NCBI GenBank assembly: GCA_963848415.1
Contig: CAWKDN010000001.1
Span: 496,001-560,000, forward strand
Origin: CAVQBC01 sp963848415
GTDB lineage: Bacteria; Actinomycetota; Thermoleophilia; Solirubrobacterales; Solirubrobacteraceae
Direction: 5' to 3'
DNA length: 64,000 nucleotides
Position numbers and translations under genes: made by a program. Under the pieces are notes generated by a model that saw only the letters and a program-made list of their open reading frames with translations, had not been told where the DNA came from and ran no database searches. Below are positions 61,117 through 64,000 of this stretch, in pieces (the stretch's first letter is position 1; each line of letters begins with the position of its first letter).

Positions 61117-61524
61117 TCAGCGCCCGGCGACCGACACGTGGTCGCGGCGGCGCTGATGGGTGGTCAGCAGCGCGATCCCGCCGACGGCGAGCACGATGCC
61201 GAGCATCCCGGCGGCGCCGATGCCCGCGTCGGCCCAGCCGAAGCCGTTCGCGACGCCGGTGGCGGGCGAGGCGGTGCGGGAAACCGGCCGCGGCGGGTTC
61301 GGCTGAGCCGCGTCACGGGCGTCCGGCGAGCGCATGTCCTGCGGCACGGTGCCGACGGCCGCCGCGTCACGGGCGTCCGGCGAGCGCATGTCCTGCGGCG
61401 CCGTGACGACGACCCCCGCGTCACGAGCGTCCGGCGAGCGCAGGTCCTGCTGGGCGCCGGCGGTGGACGGGGCGGCCAGGACGAGCGCGACGCCGATGGT
61501 GCTGATGGTGCGGGTACGGAGCAT
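61117..61524 (-). CDS. Secreted/anchored RSPDARDA-repeat protein
   Basis: 135 aa. GAGGA upstream of the ATG fixes the start and excludes the longer frame. Signal peptide: residues 1-24 (ends STAGA). Then come three tandem 18-residue repeats, each beginning QD(L/M)RSPDARDA (about residues 26-80), a Pro-rich linker, one membrane helix (about 103-123) and a basic tail. The motif recurs in small secreted proteins of related actinobacteria as I remember it, with no known function. It is preceded by a 122-base gap after the substrate-binding gene. Confidence 0.8.
   Translation of the reverse strand: MLRTRTISTIGVALVLAAPSTAGAQQDLRSPDARDAGVVVTAPQDMRSPDARDAAAVGTVPQDMRSPDARDAAQPNPPRPVSRTASPATGVANGFGWADAGIGAAGMLGIVLAVGGIALLTTHQRRRDHVSVAGR
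61310..61452 (-). repeat. Three 54-bp tandem repeats encoding RSPDARDA units
   Basis: Near-identical 36-base cores at 61310-61345, 61364-61399 and 61418-61452 recur every 54 bases. The first two are nearly identical at DNA level; the third has several changes. The period of 18 codons keeps the frame. Confidence 0.85.
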
Positions 61525-61646
61525 GTCCGCTTCCTCCTCGGTCGGCCACCGCGTGGGTGGCGATGTGCCGAGGACCGTCGAGGACGCCGGTTGCGCGGTG
61601 CCTCCGAGCGGTAAGCGCCCGGTAACGCCGCGTTTCAGATCCGGGT

Positions 61647-62945
61647 TCAGCGGCGGGTGAGCAGCGCCGGCGGGACCTGCAGCGTCCGCTGGTAGCGCAG
61701 CCGTCCGCCGTCGATCCGGTAGGTCGCGACCGTCGTCTGGGTCGTGTCGCCGAAGCGGTCGAAGCGGAAGTCGCCGACCAGGCCGCCCCGCACCGTGGCG
61801 CGCCGGAGGTTGCGCAGCACGCCGGAGCGGGTCCCGTCCGAGCCGGCGATGGCGTCGAGGACCATCGTCATCACCTGTCCGGCGTGGACCGCGTAGCAGC
61901 ACGGGGAGGCTCCCCATCGGCGCCGGAACTCGGCCGCCCAGCGCCGCCCCTGCGCCGGCAGGGCACGGACTGGAGCGGCCGCGAGGCTGATGCTCAGGCC
62001 CTCGGCCCGCGCACCGGCGCCCTCGACGAGCGCGGTCGGCTGGTTGAAGCCGTCGGGGGCGAGCAGCTGCACGCGATCGCCGAGACCGGCGCGCAGGTCG
62101 CGGACGAGCCGCGGCCCGTTGTTCTGCACCTGGCCGCCGAGGTAGACCGCATCCGCTCCGGCCCGACGGATCCGCTCGGCGAGCCGGCGATAGCCGCGCG
62201 CGCCGGCGTCCCAGCGCGCGAGGCCGACCGGCTCGAGACCGGCTCGGGGTGCCGTCACCCGGAAGGACTCGGCCAGGCCGCGGCCGTAGTCACTGCCGTC
62301 GTGGAGCGCGAACGCCCGGCGAGCGCCGGCCTCGCGGGCGACGAGAGCCGCGGCGGCGGCCTGGGCGTCGTCGGCCGCCACGGTCCGCATGTAGTTCCTG
62401 TCGCCCGTCGGGTACAGGCGATCGGGCTCGCCCTCCGCCACGCCCGGACCCGGGCGGGTCAGGCCGAGATACGTGTTGCCGATGCCGACGAGCGCGACGG
62501 GGCCGCCGGCGGCGCCGTTGAGCTGAGGGATCATCGTGGCCGCGCAGCTGGAGAACGACGGTCCGACGACCGCGACGACGCTCGGGTTGCGGGCGAACGC
62601 GCGCCCGTTGCGCTCGCACTTGGCGAGGTCGACGGGCTCGTCGGCACTGGACTCGTCACAGACCTGGATCGCCACCCCGTGCTCGCCGGCGCGCCACTCG
62701 CGCTGCTGCATCACGAGCTTCACGGCCTGGGCGTTCTGGATCCCGTGATCGCTGACCACGTTCTGCAACGGGCCCGAGAGCGGCACGAGGAAGCGCGGGA
62801 CCCCCGTCCCTCCGTAGGTCATCGGGGAGCAGACGCTCGCCGGGACCGCGCGGACGGCGTCCGGCGCCGCTGCACCGTCGTCCTCCCGCCCGCAGGCTGC
62901 CGCGCCGGCGAGGCACACGAGGGCCGTCACCGTCCAGAGCCTCAT
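61647..62945 (-). CDS. Branched-chain-amino-acid-type substrate-binding lipoprotein
   Basis: 432 aa. The signal peptide ends in an AAAC lipobox (Cys18). The body is a Peripla_BP_6 (LivJ-like) bilobed domain: VPRFLVPLSGPLQNVVSDHG, VVAVVGPSFSSCAATMIPQL, FALHDGSDYGRGLAESFRV and GADAVYLGGQVQNNGPRLVR. Five Cys in the mature part may form disulfides. Its ATG overlaps the stop of the preceding gene (ATGA). No permease or ATPase genes are visible, so it may be a sensor partner of the beta-propeller protein, not a transporter part. Confidence 0.9.
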   Translation of the reverse strand: MRLWTVTALVCLAGAAACGREDDGAAAPDAVRAVPASVCSPMTYGGTGVPRFLVPLSGPLQNVVSDHGIQNAQAVKLVMQQREWRAGEHGVAIQVCDESSADEPVDLAKCERNGRAFARNPSVVAVVGPSFSSCAATMIPQLNGAAGGPVALVGIGNTYLGLTRPGPGVAEGEPDRLYPTGDRNYMRTVAADDAQAAAAALVAREAGARRAFALHDGSDYGRGLAESFRVTAPRAGLEPVGLARWDAGARGYRRLAERIRRAGADAVYLGGQVQNNGPRLVRDLRAGLGDRVQLLAPDGFNQPTALVEGAGARAEGLSISLAAAPVRALPAQGRRWAAEFRRRWGASPCCYAVHAGQVMTMVLDAIAGSDGTRSGVLRNLRRATVRGGLVGDFRFDRFGDTTQTTVATYRIDGGRLRYQRTLQVPPALLTRR

Positions 62946-64000
62946 CGCTCACCTCCGGGGATCTGCTGGTCGAGCGCCACGGCCGCCAGCCAGACGCGCC
63001 CCGCGGAGCCCGCCACACCGACGAGCGACGCGCGCAGGAACGACGAGCGCGGCTCGCCGCGGCCGACCGGGATGCGCGTCAGCGTGCCGTCGAAGTTGGC
63101 CACCCACACCGCCCCGGCGCCGGCGTCGATGTCGCGCGGGGACTGCTCGAGCGACAGCGGGATCGTCGCCGTGACGCCGAGGGTGCGCGCGTCGATCTTC
63201 GACACCGTCGCCGTGTTGCCGTTCAGCACCCAGACCGCCGAGCTGGTCGCCGCGACGGCGACCGGCGCCGGCGCCTCGCCGCCGGGACGCGCGGCGATCC
63301 GGATCTCGTCCGTGACCCGGCCGCTGCGCGGATCGACCCGGACGACGGCGGCATCCTCGCGGCTGATGGCCCACACCGCCCCGGCGCCCGCGGCGATCCC
63401 GTCCAGCCGGTGCTCGGCGCGCACGCGCGTCACGCGCCCGCTCGGATCGGCGCGCACGAGCCTGGCGGACCCGTCCGTCGCCCATGCCGCGCCGCCGGCC
63501 ACGGTCACGGCCGTGGGATCGAAGCCGGAGAGCCCGACCGCCTCGCGCCGCGGTGGGCGCCGCCATGTCGCGCGCGCCGCGATCCGCTCGTAGCCGGCGT
63601 CGAGCCGTACGAGGAGGCCTCGCCGGCCGTCCGCGACCCACACGGTGTCAGCCGCGACCGCGACCGCCGCCGGGCGCATCGGCAGCGGAACGGTCCGCGC
63701 CAGCCGGCGCGTGCGCCCGTCCGCGATGGTCAGCGCGGAGGAGTCGATGGTCACCGCGAAGAGCCGTTCGCCCTCGGCGGCGACGTCGGTCGGGCGGCCC
63801 GGCAGCGGGAGGGCGAAGCGCGCGACGCGGGCACCGCCGGCGTCGATCGCCGCCACCGAGTTCGCCGAGATGTCGAGCGCAGGCTCCGCCGGAGGCGCGT
63901 CGTCGCCACCGCCGCGGAGCAGGGCGCCGAGCGCCGCGCCGCCGAGCAGGACGCCCGCCGCGATCAGCGCGATCGCCGAGCGCCCGATCGTGCGGGTCCT
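62942..64000 (-). CDS. Membrane-anchored beta-propeller protein, 5' end outside window
   Basis: The frame is open to the last base of the window; 352 residues are visible. The visible start RTRTIGRSAIALIAAGVLLG contains a membrane helix, followed by a linker and a seven-bladed-looking propeller with repeated VWVADG, AWATDG, VWAISR, VWVLNG, VWVANF and VWLAAV blades (Trp-containing, YVTN/NHL-like). In related actinobacteria such proteins carry an N-terminal SARP or kinase domain, which would be off-window; that is inference. Coupled to the substrate-binding lipoprotein gene by an ATGA overlap. Probably a sensor or surface protein. Confidence 0.8.
   Translation of the reverse strand, partial: RTRTIGRSAIALIAAGVLLGGAALGALLRGGGDDAPPAEPALDISANSVAAIDAGGARVARFALPLPGRPTDVAAEGERLFAVTIDSSALTIADGRTRRLARTVPLPMRPAAVAVAADTVWVADGRRGLLVRLDAGYERIAARATWRRPPRREAVGLSGFDPTAVTVAGGAAWATDGSARLVRADPSGRVTRVRAEHRLDGIAAGAGAVWAISREDAAVVRVDPRSGRVTDEIRIAARPGGEAPAPVAVAATSSAVWVLNGNTATVSKIDARTLGVTATIPLSLEQSPRDIDAGAGAVWVANFDGTLTRIPVGRGEPRSSFLRASLVGVAGSAGRVWLAAVALDQQIPGGER

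Overview
The window is very GC-rich (roughly 70-75%), with compact genes, many GTG starts and ATGA/GTGA start-stop overlaps. It carries Resuscitation-promoting-factor-type wall biology under a cyclic-di-AMP riboswitch, a primary sigma factor of actinobacterial type, FeS photolyase, class II GlpX and secreted RSPDARDA-repeat proteins. This points to an actinobacterium, most likely Thermoleophilia/Solirubrobacterales (Solirubrobacter, Conexibacter or Patulibacter-like). That placement is inference; no rRNA is present.

Layout. 1-3.6 kb: the 3' end of a multicopper oxidase, small hypothetical genes, a frameshifted gene remnant and thinly coded DNA. 3.6-11.4 kb: acyl-CoA dehydrogenase, a frameshifted GT39-like membrane protein, meaB with a coupled anti-sigma-like protein, a hexapeptide acyltransferase, a DUF3253 protein, an FAH-family enzyme and a glucan-water-dikinase-like PPDK_N protein. 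11.4-26.0 kb: five large minus-strand genes joined by 4-base overlaps or a zero-base junction (880, 1119, 895, 1426 and 558 aa in transcription order). The first has a zinc-metalloprotease motif and the second looks like DUF6603; the other three match no family I know. This is the best candidate for an undescribed system. 26.2-30.2 kb: cupin, orphan sensor kinase, small coiled-coil proteins and a riboswitch-controlled transglycosylase. 30.3-35.4 kb: an operon of CPD photolyase, FeS (6-4) photolyase, methyltransferase and GH57 enzyme. 35.4-42 kb: Lon-substrate-domain protein, LtrA, HAD phosphatase, YceI, lipoprotein, DsrE and TusA, and a KefB-type antiporter with a C-terminal UBP zinc finger. 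42-47 kb: ggt, ftsZ and parA (ftsZ start inside parA) with a divergent ArsA-like ATPase. 47-50.5 kb: a repeat element and an HtrA-like protease flanked by two HxlR regulators, each with its own palindrome. 50.4-53.1 kb: AIM24 protein, primary sigma factor and a histone-H1-like basic protein. 53.1-58.2 kb: MerR-DICT regulator, epimerase-like protein, glpX, tag and a methyltransferase. 58.2-64 kb: SARP-type regulator, DUF4242, RibD-like reductase, RSPDARDA-repeat protein, and a substrate-binding lipoprotein coupled to a membrane-anchored beta-propeller protein cut by the window end.

Themes. DNA photodamage and light sensing (two photolyases, MerR-DICT, Tag); alpha-glucan metabolism (GH57, the dikinase-like protein); cell division (parA-ftsZ); and wall remodelling under c-di-AMP. 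Several genes have a TANNNT hexamer ending 8-10 bases before the start codon and no Shine-Dalgarno, which suggests leaderless transcripts. Two genes are broken by single-base shifts in short GC runs, which could be real or assembly errors. I saw no rRNA, tRNA, CRISPR array, insertion sequence or prophage.
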